A stretch of DNA of 64,000 nt from Arctopsyche grandis. Taxonomy: Eukaryota; Arthropoda; Insecta; Trichoptera; Hydropsychidae. Positions 23,060 to 36,860 of the stretch are shown in pieces. Location: positions 9,796,501-9,860,500 of the forward strand of contig NC_135355.1 of the NCBI RefSeq assembly GCF_051622035.1, read 5' to 3'. Under the pieces are notes generated by a model that saw nothing but the letters and a program-made list of their open reading frames with translations, was not told the origin of the DNA and searched no databases. Each line of letters opens with the position of its first letter. The first letter of the stretch is position 1. A program made the translations under genes and the position numbers.

Positions 23060-25423
23060 ATGGAGCACCCGTCGCCTGAGGGTCAGCAGGTAGTGATTAA
23101 TGGACAACAGCTGCAAGTATTGCAGATGAACCAAGCTACCCATATGATACAGGGTTCAAATGGACAACAAATAATGGTGCACGCCGTTCCCTCTGGAACG
23201 CCAATTCAGGTTCACTTTAGTATAATTTTTGCTATTCATACGTATATTTGCGTTGCGATTCAAACTTTTTTATGTTTTAATTTGCTCACGCTTGCCCGTA
23301 TAAATGTTTTATTTTAATGCTGCTTATTCAGATCGGAGCACCCACCTTGCAGGTAGTTTATAATTAGTTTTTTTTTTTTATATATGTACATACATATGTA
23401 TATAAACGTTCCATTGATGGATTTTGTAGAAAACATATGTTTTCGTCTTTGTCAGACATGATATTAAAACATAAAAACATTGATGATAAGATGAAATGAG
23501 AATATTTTAACAGTACTTATTGGTTATGTGGGCGCAACCGAGCATCAAGTATACATACACACTTATATACACTAACCACTATACTACCACACAAATATTT
23601 ACTCTGATTCTTGACGGGCCTTCCAAATTCATGTAACTGCCTTGTATTTGTTTGTGATAGTGCAAGTGTGTATACTTGATGCTCGGTTGCGCCGATATAA
23701 CCAATAAGTACCTTTTTAACTTAACATTTACCAGAATCGGCTTGCAAGAGAAAAGTTAAACAATAACCCTATACATATATGCCACCTGTATATTCATTAG
23801 TAAAACAATAAATGTATATAAATAGTATGTTCTATCTGTGAATCAAAATATATACTTAAACTTTTATATCAATTGTCCTGATATTATAAAGAAATAATAT
23901 TAAAATTAATTATAATATTATGTGTCGAGAAGATTAGTAAAATGTTGATTAATTGTCTATTGATTGGACATTCTAATAAATTTAAAGTATTCGCATCTGT
24001 TATGTATATTATACAAGCCCAAACTTTATTGAAATCTGTAACCAAATTAATTTATGAATACATTAATTACATTATAAAAAGAAACCTATCACAATTTACC
24101 GTAATTTGTTTGTGTATTACATTTCATTAATAAAAATTATTTGAATTTTAGATGGCTTCGCCTTCTGGACAAAGTTTACAAATAGTCCCTGTATCGAGTT
24201 TACAAGGAGTTCCTGGTGAGTTTAGTAATTAGAAAATATGAAATTGTTTCAACTTAATACATTTAAAAATATGTCGATGCTGCTTCAGGTACAAATAACG
24301 CTAACGGTCAAGCTATGGTCATCGGCGGTCAACAAGCACAACTTATTCAAAGCGCTGATGGCCAAACATATATTTACCAGCCAACCATTGTAGATAATTC
24401 AGCAACATTGTTGCACCACCCAACCGGTAATATCGGTTTGAAAATTTTATTATTTATCTTGTTAATACAGAAATCCAATTTCAAAAATGTTATTATTCGT
24501 ACACTTGCAATAGATGAGAATTAATTAATATTATTTTTCAGTCATTAATGTGAATGGATCTTTAGTACAAATAGCCGGAACTCAAGCAGCTTCAATGCCG
24601 CAGGCAAATCAACAACAACTCTTGAATACGGGGAACATATTAATGGTATTATAATACACAATTCAGTCTCACTATAAATTGAAATAACTTCTTCTTGTAA
24701 TAGTTTCATGATATTTTAGATGGTTGGTGGAAATACTGGAGCGGGCACTGCCACTGGAACTGTCACCACACCCACACCTGCTGCTACAGTGACAGCATGT
24801 GAACAACAAGATGAAGAACCTCTTCTGTATGTTAATGCCCGACAGTATCGACGTATATTGAGACGGCGACAAGCCCGGGCTAAACTTGTAGATCTTGGCA
24901 AAATTCCTAAAGAACGACCGGTACGTTTTAAATTAATTTTCAAAATGCTCTAATTTTAGCGATTATTCCAAAATATCCTTTATTCTGTTTCTTTTCAGAA
25001 ATATTTACATGAATCTCGTCATAGACATGCAATGAATAGAGTGAGGGGTGAAGGTGGTCGTTTCCACTCAAACATTGAAGATAAATCGACGTAATTTTTT
25101 TTTTTACTAATATATATTTGGAATTTTGAAAATTATAGTCAAATTGATTTTTGTTCAATGCGTTGAATTGTTTTATTTTTAGCAGACCAGGAAATGGAGA
25201 AATTTCTCCTCAACCAAAATACCACATAACTATAACAGAGGTAATATAAAAGATATATAAAAGAGGTAACTTTTGTAAATATCTTTTGAAATGGTAACTT
25301 ATAAAAAATTTATATACATATTGATACGTAATCTTGTGATTTTCCATTTTTTTTTTTTAGAATTTAACAGTAGATCAAGATTTACCTGATTTAATTCATC
25401 TTCCATCATTAGAAGGCGATTGA
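23060..25423 (+). CDS. Nf-YA: NF-YA, CCAAT-box-binding transcription factor subunit, nine coding exons
   Basis: Sequence-specific subunit of the trimeric NF-Y complex, which binds CCAAT boxes together with the histone-fold pair NF-YB/NF-YC in the nucleus. Exons: 23060-23209, 23332-23352, 24152-24215, 24289-24426, 24542-24645, 24720-24920, 24999-25090, 25183-25240 and 25361-25423. Together they make 891 nt and 296 aa, all in phase. Residues about 1-175 are Gln-rich and low in charge (VVINGQQLQVLQM, QAQLIQSADGQ), the usual activation region. The conserved core then follows: EEPLLYVNARQYRRILRRRQ (NF-YB/C association helix), linker GKIPKERP, and KYLHESRHRHAMNRVRGEGG (DNA-binding helix and GxGGRF loop). 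The C-terminus is acidic (DLPDLIHLPSLEGD). The exon 1 donor GTTCAC is weak. A foldback MITE sits in intron 2. Confidence 0.93.
23507..23715. mobile_element. ~200-bp foldback MITE in NF-YA intron 2
   Basis: Terminal inverted repeats of about 45 bp: GTACTTATTGGTTATGTGGG at the left, CCAATAAGTAC at the right, with GCGCAACCGAGCATCAAGTA facing TACTTGATGCTCGGTTGCGC. The interior is not palindromic. Flanking TTTTAAC-like words may be a target duplication but are too simple to be sure. Confidence 0.78.
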
Positions 25424-25521
25424 TTTGTGATCAAATAATAGATGACAATAAAGTTAATTACAAATAGTGCCACAATTAAGTGTAAAAAGGACAAAAATTT
25501 TATTTTAAAACAAATTAAGAA

Positions 25522-25527
25522 AATAAA
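25522..25527 (+). terminator. Likely NF-YA poly(A) signal
   Basis: AATAAA about 100 bases after the NF-YA stop codon. Other AATAAA words occur further downstream (for example near 26350), so longer 3'UTR forms are possible. Confidence 0.5.
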
Positions 25528-28195
25528 ACTTAGAATAATTTTTTTACCAAACTCTTATAATGATTACAAATTTTATTAAATGTTCACAGGCTTTGTACAA
25601 TCTTATTTTCTCTTTTGATTTTGCATAATTTCGCATCTGAATCATATCTTATTTTGAGAGTTTTTTTTTCATACGGCTAAAGTTGTATTGTGCCCAATCA
25701 AATGTAAATTGTTTATTACATTGATTGATTTTCTAAAATGTTTCTTAGGTTTATATAGTTTTTATGTTATTTATTGAATGCTTGCAAAACGCTTAGATCA
25801 CAATTAATATTAGTCATGATTTTCTTATGAATTTTAATTGATACAAGCATAACTTTGTTTTATGCCTCATTAACCAACTCACCAATTTGTCTTTTATTGT
25901 AATTACATTGATAAACACAGATTATGAATGTGTTACAGATATATATTTTTTGAATGTATTTAGATATGATTTTATTTGAAATTTGCGATATATTTTAAAT
26001 ATAATGTAATGGCGAAATTCTAAATATTTACATATGTCCTAGTTTCGATGCATTTAAATTATTTTGTGCATTCTTACTTATGAACATGTAACATAACTCT
26101 GCTTACTGACTTTTTTTAACTGGAACATATGAATTTGTATTGATAAAATACATCTCTGGTGGATAGATAAAACAGTATAAAGTTCATTGTAAATTAAATA
26201 TCAAACCAGTTTTATTAAAAAAAACACTGTACTTAATGTTATGATTTCTAAAGAATGCATTATTTTATGCTGTTTTACCCACCAATGGATGATACGTATA
26301 TTTTCGATTACTTTGTAATCTTTACAAAAAGATTGCTTTAAAAGTAAACAATAAAAAGTCTGAATTTCAATTTCTTTTTTTTTTTACTTTTATATTTAAT
26401 TTAATATATTAATGGTAAACCTCGAGTACTTCACTGAAATACTGAGGTCCTAGTTTTCATTACATAAGAGTTTCATAAATACCGGTGCGCTCCTTTCCAC
26501 CAATTTGACATGGGTGATGGGTGATTTGACATTTCACGTAGGTGAATTTTGATTGATGGAGTTTTTGGGTGCTAGATGTTCCGTGATCGAGATTTTAGTG
26601 ATGTGCGTGAGATCGCCTTTTGCGGAATAATTACCGAACCTATAGAGCTATATATAGTTCTTGACAAACACATTTTCGGAGCATTTATTTTAATATATAA
26701 ATTGTCAGATTTCGAGATGCTGAAAAACTCGAAATTTGCAGCATTTTTATACGAATCAGCGAAATTCGAAAATTGCGAGAAATGGGTAAAGGTTGCCAAT
26801 TTGTTGGAACCGTTTCAATAAAAATCAGATAAATTGGCAAACTCTGATAGGAGCCTTCGGTGCTCCCCGGCCGCGAGGGGCGCCGGGGGCGCAGGCGCTG
26901 GATTCTGGCATACGTATAATTTCGAAAGAGACTTAGTATATATGTTTGTTTGTTCGTGGCAGTCAATTCAATAAATAAAAACAAATAAATTTATATAAAA
27001 TAAAGATATTCAAATAAATTTAATAAAAGGTTTACTATAAGATTAGTCATGTTTAAGCGGTTTATATTACAAATACCGAGCGAAGCCGGGTTAAACCGAA
27101 CACAGGATCGACACATTTCTTTTAACTAATTTTTATTTAATAACTTAATTTGCCATAACTCATGGGATAATATTTCATCGGGCACAATACTAGTTGGTTT
27201 TTTTTTTTTAATCCAAATAGCTCGAAAACCGATTTGTGTGCAACCAAAGCCAATACGATTAATGTAACAATATTACAACATATGGTTGCCCATCCGGTTT
27301 TATAAAGTGCTTTCCTGCAACACTTTACAGCTTCCGCATTCAGAAGCTTTAAAATCCAAACAATTGATCTATGTAATGTGTGTAATGCGGGTGCATTCAG
27401 TATAATGCGTTAACACAGCAAAAAATTGCATTGATGTGCACTTGGGTACAATAAGCCACCATATTCTACAAAACACGAATTGTCGGTTATTATCCTAGTC
27501 TAAACCATACTTTTTTTTGTTTCAGATACTTTCGGTAAATGGTACATGTCTATGTACATACATATCATTCCCATCACCTGTCATTATAATAATGTAGTCG
27601 ATATCTATACATTTTTTTCATTTTCGTAGTACAAATTCACAAATCGCAACAATGCTTTTAACCGAATTAAACGAAATATATGTAAGTTATAATACAATAT
27701 ATGTATTATAGCGTGCACTCTTTTATTTGATGTTTTATACAAATATAATTTTTATATATTTATATAAAATAACGTGACGCCTTTGGAATAAACCGTCAGT
27801 AGCTCGAAAGCTTGAACCAAAAGCAATTGCACTCAGCCATAATGCACTTCCTGTCTAGGACGAATATACCACTTTGTCGTATTCCTATCCTCAAAATTGT
27901 GACCATCGGTTCTAAAACAAAAACATGCATTGCAAAATTTTAATATTTAAATGCACATATATGCATAAAATCAGACCGAAAACGCAATTTAATGTCAAAG
28001 AAATATTTCTAAGAACCGACCAACTGTGATCTTACTTCTAATTTGGATTCCTATACCGATACATTGCTTTGATTTAATTAATCGTTTGTGCAAAAATATA
28101 GTCCAATTGTGCTACCTGCGGTGCCAGGCGTTGCTCAGGTGGATGAAAGTTGAGAAAATAGCATTTAAACATTCCAAATTATAAAGTATCATGAG
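25528..28195. other. Intergenic region with repeat copies, no gene seen
   Basis: 25528-26500 is AT-rich and may be NF-YA 3'UTR or flank. 26520-26645 is a copy of the 21926/60330 repeat. 27060-27200 holds a repeat with TACCGAGCGAAGCCGGGT and ACAGGATCGACACATTTCTT, which recurs in reverse at 48985-49110 and partly at 61020-61140. No coding signature is visible. Confidence 0.5.
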
Positions 28196-28414
28196 CAGTG
28201 CCGGTTTTAGGGGGGGGGGGCTGGGCCGGGCAGCCCCCGAGGGCGCCATTTAAGTTAGGGCGCCACACGATACGCCAAAGGCGCTTTAAAATTTAAAATA
28301 AGAGCACCAAAAGTCATTCAAAATTTTAGATTAGAGTGCCAAAAGCGAAAGTTTTTTCTAAGGGTGTTTAGAAAAAATTGCCCGGGTGCGCCATCGGGTG
28401 TAAGGCCGGCACTG
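28196..28414. mobile_element. 219-bp hAT-type MITE with 8-bp target duplication
   Basis: Ends are CAGTGCCGGTTTTAG and GTAAGGCCGGCACTG, an inverted repeat in hAT style (CAGTG...CACTG). ATCATGAG flanks it exactly at 28188-28195 and 28415-28422. The interior is G/C-rich near both ends (a G run at 28208-28219) and has no coding capacity. Confidence 0.88.
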
Positions 28415-28492
28415 ATCATGAGATAGTATACCGATTTTGATGATTCCAAATCGTGAATTTGCAAAGCGGATAGTCCTACATACGAAAGAGTA

Positions 28493-30267
28493 CAGTGCCG
28501 GATTAACCTACATATCTACTAAATAGGCTGCAGCCTATGGTCTCAGGATCTAGGGGGGGGCATCCAACTAGGGATTGCAATTTACCGCCAAATTTAATAA
28601 ACTGGTAAACTAAACTAAAGCTACTACTATTAAAAAATCGTAGATTTAGATTTATTTGTATGTGGTTACTTTTCCATAAAAATGGTAACCTAGATTGAAT
28701 CGTAAATAATTAAAAATATATCTGATGAATAATGTCATAAATAAATTAAAGTAAATTCGTAATAATAAATAAATTTTATTTTTTATTTTTAACCAATAAT
28801 ATTTATTTATTTAAAGTCTGGATAATAATTGAAATAACAGTCTGATCGCATTTATTACGATTTGGTTGGTTTTTGTTGCCAGTGAATTTATCAATTTGAA
28901 ATAGCCATATTTAATACTGAAAATAAACAAATTCCAGTATACAAATACCTAATACACAATATGCCATTTGCAGTGATTTTTAATGTAATATTATACAATT
29001 ATGTGGCTGTATGTACTTAATTCATGTAAATACTAGTAATTTTTTAATTTGCCGTTAAACCAGTATACCGGTATTGCAATCCCTCCAACCAAGGTGTATT
29101 AAATTAATAATCGAATTTTACGCTCAAAAATATGTACATATTGAAAATTTGAACGCTTTAACTGACTGAATACATTATTATTTTCGCACACAGTATACCT
29201 TTTTCGAAAAGAAGTAGGTATACAAACTCAATACCGACTGAGAACTGAGAATTTAAAATTTAAAATAAGTTATAATTTAAAACTGGGACCAGGCAAAGTC
29301 ATAAACCGTTTGAAAATGAATTGTTTATCGTAGTATATTTGAAAAGAGATGTTTTTACTACATTTATTAAAAAGTTTTAATATACGTGTATTTTTTTTTG
29401 TAATACAAACAATTAACATTTTATGTGTAGGTATTTGTCGGCTTTTAAGATCTCCAATAGTTTTAAACACTGGTTTTTATAATAATTAATAATGGATGAT
29501 ACATTAATAAGTTCGATAATGAAATGATAAATAAAATACCGGTTATCACATCGAAACAATATTTATTTTATATTAAAATGCAGTTCTTTCGATATAGATA
29601 TTAAATTTAAGAGCCTTGTAAAAATCACTTAGTCCAAATGTTAACTGCTATGTTTATAATAGTGATATTAAGCGATTATTCACTGTATGTGTTTTATTAA
29701 TATATAAATATTAGTTTTACTAGTACACTGTGATTTTCAAAAACAAAAAAATGAATAGTCCGAAAGCATAACTAAATTATATAACAGTAATAATATAATT
29801 TAATTGACTGATTTAAATAATTGGGATTTACGTAGGAATTGTTTGAAAATATGTTCTTTAAAATAAATAATTTAAAATTTTACAAATCAAATTTAGCACC
29901 TTTCAATTGAAATTCAATAGTAGCTGCAATCAAATGCATTCTTTAAATTTTCATTTTTTACAATTTTATCTCGATGAAGACTACGATGATTCCGAATATT
30001 GTATGTGACCTTTAGTATCAAAACACGACAAATCCATTTTCATAATTTTGAAGTTATCACGAAAACCGTTTCACCAATAAGCTTAAGACTACTATAAAAA
30101 CAAAAAAAATGCAGCCATACTAAAAGTTATCTTTTTTTTTGTTATCCTTTCAAAAAAAGTATGTGTGAACCAATTTTTCATTTATATTTGGACAAATCTC
30201 ATTTTGAGTTTGGGGGGCCTCACATATAAATTAGCCTAGGGCCCCACTTCATCTAAATCCGGCCCTG
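28493..30267. mobile_element. hAT-like element remnant(s), 1.8 kb, with nested insert
   Basis: The left end CAGTGCCGGATTAACC and right end CTAAATCCGGCCCTG form a diverged hAT-type inverted repeat. Subterminal text is also mirrored (TAGGCTGCAGCCTATGG against TAGCCTAGGGCCCC). The 8 bases outside each end do not match (AAAGAGTA, CATATGTA), so it may be one old element or two partial ones. AGGGATTGCAAT (from 28570) and ATTGCAATCCCT (to 29085) bound a nested insert of about 0.5 kb. No transposase reading frame survives. Confidence 0.6.
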
Positions 30268-30615
30268 CATATGTATACATACAGACATTAATTTTTGTAT
30301 AAAAAACAACAAATCGTTGTTACCCTACGCGTCGAGCAGGTGTAACTACTGACAGTCTTGTATACAATATTGTGCTTACCTGTTATTGTTTATTTTATGG
30401 TATATGAATCCTCGCCGATATGGATCACTTGCAATATTTATTTTAAAGTAATATTTATTCAACAATGAATAAATATAACTTTTAACGATGGAAAATTAAA
30501 AATTTTATTGTAAATCTAATACACGCAATGATAATGACAATCGACATATGTAGATCATTAGGTAAAAAATCAGACGAAAAAATCGAAAGCGAGCTTAGAA
30601 GAGGCTAGTAAAAAC

Positions 30616-31193
30616 CAGGACAGTGGAGTCGGAGCATTTCAAGCGGAGTCGGAGTCGGAGAAAAAATCAACTGACTCCGACTCCTTTTTTTATTATTTAT
30701 TTTATTTACGGTATGTATCAACTAGAGTCTCCAATTTTATTGAAGTAAATCCACAAATTGAATAATCACGAATTACATTATATATAAAATCTTTGAATTG
30801 CTCATATTTTGATGTGTTGTGATGGCCAAAACTAATCGTTTCCGTCTCATATGTACTTTTTTTTTACTTTAATTTTTACTTTCATTCTTTTATTAAATTG
30901 ATTTGTTTGTATATGAAATTCATACACATATGTACACTATAAATGTACTTATTTTTTTATTTATATCTATTTCATTACCAAAACTCAATAAATTGGGTTA
31001 CATGTAAATTTTTAGTGATTTTTTAGTTCCTCTAACTTCCTTTTTACTTTTTGAATTTCGCTATTATTTTCATTACCAGTAATTTTATACGTCTTACTAA
31101 AATCGTTCAAATTGGAGTCAGAATTATAATTCGGAGTCGAATCGTAACAAAAAGTCGGAGTCGCTAATTTTTTAACTGATTTCCACAGCCCTG
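30616..31193. mobile_element. 578-bp non-autonomous hAT element with 8-bp target duplication
   Basis: Starts CAGGACAGTGGAGTC and ends GATTTCCACAGCCCTG (imperfect inverted repeat), flanked by GTAAAAAC at 30608-30615 and 31194-31201. GGAGTCGGAG words repeat inside both ends, typical of subterminal transposase-binding repeats. The 93-aa minus-strand open frame inside it is not recognisable as protein. Confidence 0.88.
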
Positions 31194-31201
31194 GTAAAAA
31201 C

Positions 31202-34200
31202 TGATGTTTGAAGTAGGAAGTTATTAAAATCAATAATTTGTCAAACACCTGGCTCGTCATACTATTGAATTCTTTATTTTCATCAATTAACATACATGTG
31301 ATATAACTTTAATCAATCGGTGGAATAAAAATCAAATTTGCGTGTTCCAGTAAGAGGACTTTTAAACTTAAGATTAGAACAGCTACAAATTATTAAAAAG
31401 CAACAATTATAAATTATTTCGTATATAAATATGTGTAAATTTTTGAAAAATATGTAAATATACATTTGTAAAATTATGATCAGAAAACTTACATTTTATT
31501 ATTCGATTTCGATTTCGACTTTGACTGCAATTTCAATTAATTCCGACTTCTATTTCGATTAAGAATTGATTTTCAAATGTTTTTACGCGCACAAATATTA
31601 CGTCTAAATCTAAAAGAAAAAAAATAACTTTTTGAGCATACTTATTTGACAAAAGAACCTTGTCAAAAAAGAGTACAAGTTCTCTTGAAAAGAAACCACG
31701 ATGTAAATTTAATTTTTTTTTAATTTATAATTTATACCAGGAAGGTAACCATATATTTTTTTATGTAAAAAAAATAATTGCTTATAAATTAAAATGAGTT
31801 ATAAACATTATGAACTTTCATAAGATCATTATTACATTATTATTATTATTATTATAAATATCACAACCGTAAAATGGCAGATCCTGAATACGCACAAATA
31901 ATTAAATGATTTAAATAACCTACTATCAAGAAGAAGAACGCGCAAAAACTACAAAAAAATGGAAAACCCTATTGGTCGAAATTTTAAAAGGCCTTGTGTA
32001 GATTATTGAAACTACTTTCAATAATATTATATTATATTTTATTGGTTGATGATCTCAAAGCCACCGTTAAGTGCCGTTCCTTTTTTTGTTGTTCAAAGAA
32101 ATATACGCCTATTCCCTAAAGACAATTTGGATCCAATACACATTATTTTTGATCTTTCATAGAAATTTGAAATTCATAATAGTTAGTTTTGAGGAAAAAA
32201 ACATTAATAAAAGGAAACCTTAATAATTTGTATATAAAATTATTATTTTGAATAAAAATGTCAATAATTTTATTTTACTACCGCCATCTATGTATAAAAT
32301 TGATGACTACGAGACGTCACCGAGATTAAAAATTTTCGGACTTGTTTCGCTTCTTAAACGATATTTTATCTCTATTGTAATGGCGGAGGATCCATTTACT
32401 TGTATTGATGACCAAAATGAGCAATATGGCAAAGTATGAAAACGATCGGATAAGAGGCAAACTTTTTCCTGAATTGTAATCGTAAGTGAAACGTAAAGGA
32501 GGTATGTAAAAATTCGGTTGATCGAGCCAAAAAAACCGGTTTTTGGTTTTTTGAAAGATGGTCAAAAAGCCGGTTTTTCAGTCGCTGTTTAAGCCGACTT
32601 GGAAGCCCTACTATAAGGGTGTTGATATTTAAAGAGCGGACCAACATTTGCGCAGTGCATTGTTCATTGTTCGCCGTGCTTTTTATGATGAACCTTTTTT
32701 TATGCTCTCTAGCTTTGTAGTTTGCCCTGTTTCCCGGAAAAAGCACGCTTCCGATCCTATCTCTATTGATTATTATATAAATATCAGATACTTTTGAGTA
32801 AATGCAGATCTCAATGTGTAAAGTAGCTGAAAATCATCTTTAAACAATATGTATTGTTTTTACTGCGCTTGAATACTACATAATATATTCAATTCCGGTC
32901 ATTAATTGAATCGGCCACGCCAAATCACGGACAATTTCACTGGATAATGCCGGTCGTCTGCAGTGAAAAAAAAATGTAAATAATCATTATAAGGTACCGT
33001 GGGCGCACTCCCACTCATTGTTGTAACATGAGGCGTGCGCTCGTCCAGGACCAAACTGTGACCAAACCCTTTCCTATTTCCCTTCAATCATTTCCAATTA
33101 CGAAATTGTGCCAGTTTGGTCCCTGTCGCCAGGTGCATTGACATAATGCAATAATGAAATAATGCACGGTTTCGATGCATAGATCACACGCGAGTCCAAT
33201 TCAATAACAATATCGGTTCCACATTACTGATTTTCCCAATTAACTTTCATTAAATTGTTTACGAAACAAATCCATATTTCACCATCTGCCCTCTCGGTGA
33301 CCAACCGCAAAATTAAATTATTATTTTACATTGTGGTCACCAACCGTAACAACGGAGCACATTTCAACTCGATCAAAATGGCAATGAGCAAACATTTCAC
33401 AAAAAAGATTCATCAGCAAACTTTATATCGTAACTTAAAATGAAGATAATTTGAATTTAGTACTATCAAATGTGGTATAAATACTGTTTCATGATACTTG
33501 CCCCTTCTCAATAATAATAAACTTGCAGTGTTTATTATTATTGACTCATCTAAAGCCAGATGCATTGACCCATCGCAAGCCAAAAATTATTTTGAGTTAT
33601 ATGTATGTAGCCATATTTATGTATCTATTTATACGGTCACAAAAATTCAATACAATACAAATAAATTTAGTAATACAAATTTAGAAAAATATAAAGAAAG
33701 ACAAGAAAAAAGAAACTACAGCGTGTGAAAAAAAAATGTTTGGATAAATTCTATCACTTAATTTTGAAAAATACATTTCTTTATAAATGATAATGCTTTA
33801 TGTATGTAGGTACATATGCCATGTATTACTATGCCTGGTATACTGAGATTTGTGATACATATTGCTATGGTTATTTTTCCCTATACACATATGAGGGCTT
33901 CATTCAAGTCGTACTTTATAAATGGCGTCACTAATGGATTAATAATGAAACAATTTCTCGATAGGTGCGATGACTAAACAGGTGTGGCGTTGCTGCTTTC
34001 TTTGCTTGGTTGTTTTGCTTCATGAAAAACACCTTTTATTCACATTCAAGGTTATGGGATTATTTCTGGAGGGTAGTACTGTGAAAAAACCAAGGTTCTT
34101 GTATGTATGTATGTATGTACTATAGATATTTTATATTTTAAATTTCGCAATTGAGTCATGGAACGGGTGCAATGTCTTGCAATATCTTGTCCGTACCTGT

Positions 34201-36734
34201 GTGATTTTATATGATGATTCATCAACGGTGCAACTTGACCTTACCATTTTTTTATTTCGTTAATTTGGAAATAACTTAAAATTTCCAAAACTAAATTGTG
34301 ACTTATCTTTGACGATAGTTCAATTTTATAATAACATAGAAGTGTGCCTACTTTGTTGTGTGTGCCTTGTTTTAAATTGCAAATTTTATGCGTATGGAGC
34401 AATACTCGTACATTTAATTTTCTTTGTTCTAATTCTGGTGGTATCTTGTGCAAAAATTCAAAAAGTATTTTCATATAAAACCAGTTCTTTTCTAGCATAT
34501 ACTAAGTATATTGACTTGTATTTTCTTCAACAACAACCCACCCCCACACATTGCCTTTTTCGATATCGAGTATCGAACTTGTATTTTTTAAGAACAAAAA
34601 ACTTTGTAAAATATCCTATAACCAAAATTGGACATCGCCTTAAAATTATTTTATAGTTTTTTTTTTGTGTTCAATTCTATGAAGTCTGATGAATTTTATG
34701 GCTAATTCCATCTTTTAATTTATTATTTCTTAATTACAGTCATATTAAAATGAATGAAAACGCAAAGGACGAAAAGAATAACTAAATTGCGTCATGCACA
34801 TAATTTGTATACATATAAATATATAATATATATGTATCTATGTATGACGTATCTAGCATCTGTAATACAGATCATGAACATCCTGAAGTGTGTTTTAAAC
34901 ATCCGTAATACGGAACACACTGATGATATATGTATGTATATTCTATTTACATACATACACTATTATTTTCATTCATTTGCGACCTTGATTGCAAACAATA
35001 TTTGTAATATTCACATGGAATTTTATATTCAATCACCCACACAGTTTTCTAATTTCGTTAACCCAACAAACTAGCTCCTCTAAATATGTATAATTACTTT
35101 GGATACCGTTCAATATTCAAAATAACGTACATACCTACTATCAAACAATGCATATTCGGTTGTTTGCTTTATAATATTTTGGATTTTAAAATGACCAAGT
35201 TATTATGCACATATGTACACACATGCAATAACAGTCACGACGACACGTGCCGAACGAGTTTTAGCACTCAATGGGATACGAAATGGGAAAAAAATCAAGG
35301 GGTCTCCATATAAATGTACATAATGTCAATAGGGACAAGAAAGAGCTCGTATAAAGGTTTTGGCGCCAAAATTCGACCTTGGCTCAACACTGGTACGCAA
35401 CAATATATAAATATATCTATATGTACATAGTATAACGCTAGTAAAATTGGCGAATGGTTAGCAAACCTTTTGAAGAGACGCCAGGTGCAAAGCTTTTGTT
35501 GAATCTTAATCTATAACGTCTCCCGAAACGCAGGTTCCATATTCGTACACTCGCTGCACCTTAGCTGAAGTAAAATGATACAAAATTTAATTATATTTCA
35601 GGTTATGATGTTCAAAAATCTATATGTGATAAATTGAATCATCATTTTATACTGAAAACGTTTCTATATTTTAAATAGCTTATTGGAATCATACAAAAAA
35701 TAATGAATTTGATTATAAAAAAACACTTTATGTACAGCTGTATATAGACAATCACTTTTGTGCGTGTAAATAAACATGAGCAGGTGTGCGTCCAAAATGG
35801 TCGCCCGAAAATTTCATTCAATAATAGAATCCCGCCAAAAATTAACACGTTCACTCCTCGCCGTATTTATAGAATGCTCGGCAGGTATTGTATTATATAT
35901 CTCAGTTTTGGAGGGAGAAGATCAAGTCTGCGTCGAATCGACGTTGCGTTTTCATCTATCTCAGTCTCGTGTGACTTATTCATAATTTTTCGCAATACAA
36001 GAGTGGTCTTTTTTGGTTCGTTTATGCGAGATCGTGACTATAACGTCGCTACATAATAACCGTGGAACCACGACTGTAATGTTCGTAATTGTATACCCAT
36101 TCGGCAAATGTCACGAAAATATATTTTTCTTGTAGCCTTGATGACTTCCGTTGACGAATAATAAATATAATGTATCAATTTCAATTAAACATTTAAAATT
36201 CCGCGTCTCGTGGAAGCAGTTGTCTAATTTTTATAGACTCTTAGTTCACTGTGGTGATGAAAACAGTTGAAAATTAATTCGAATAATTTTAATTAGGGAA
36301 TTGAAAACAAAAGCGTTAACGATACGATTGAAAAACTTACGGTATTTGAATTATTATATATCTCGCCAAATTATATATGGTGGTTTTAAGAAAACGATAT
36401 AAAAAGAGTATGTATGTATTAGAAGTTTAATTTACAAGTCCATAAGTTATCTGATTTTTTGATTAAAATTGATTCCGATAATAACCTTCACGGTGTTGAC
36501 TTTTATCATTTTTTGGTTCCTAGAACTGAAAGTATTTTAACTAATTAAAATAATTATAAAATGGATAAGTGACATAAAAAGCGGTATCTATACCTAAACG
36601 AAAAACAGCGATGATTGACACCTACATACATTGCTACAGTTCTTCCACGAATACTTAGAACTTCATTTGATTTTATCGATATTAAAAATAACGTAAAATA
36701 AGTTTTTAAATTAATACAATAACAAATCTTTTTT
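31202..36734. other. Long AT-rich intergenic region, no gene seen
   Basis: No exon with a recognisable family or a convincing splice pattern. Local items: perfect 14-bp hairpin CAATAATAATAAAC / GTTTATTATTATTG near 33508-33544; GTAAAGGAGGTATGTAAAAAT at about 32492, repeated at about 46308. 32500-32610 has CCGGTTTTTGGTTTTTTGAA text ending GGAAGCCCTA, probably a decayed hAT-like end. Open frames at 34309-34656 and 35760-36056 look non-coding (AT-driven, no motif). Confidence 0.45.
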
Positions 36735-36860
36735 TACTTTATCTATGTACGTAGTAACAGTAGATGAAGTTTTGTGATCACGCAAAAATCTGAACTCGAG
36801 ATTTAGACTTTTTCGAGTTTTTCGATCAGAATCGATCACTGATCACGTTTTCGTGATCTA
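36735..36860 (+). repeat. Fragment of the ACTTTATCTATG dispersed repeat family
   Basis: Begins TTTACTTTATCTATGTACG and continues TTTTGTGATCACGCAAAAAT, then GATCACTGATCACGTTTTCG and TGATCTAG, matching the start of the 4929-5902 copy in the same orientation. Confidence 0.65.

Noticed and set aside
34309-34656. 115-aa open frame rich in Cys, Phe and Leu
   Set aside because: Looks like a membrane segment by composition, but there are no flanking splice signals and no recognisable motif.
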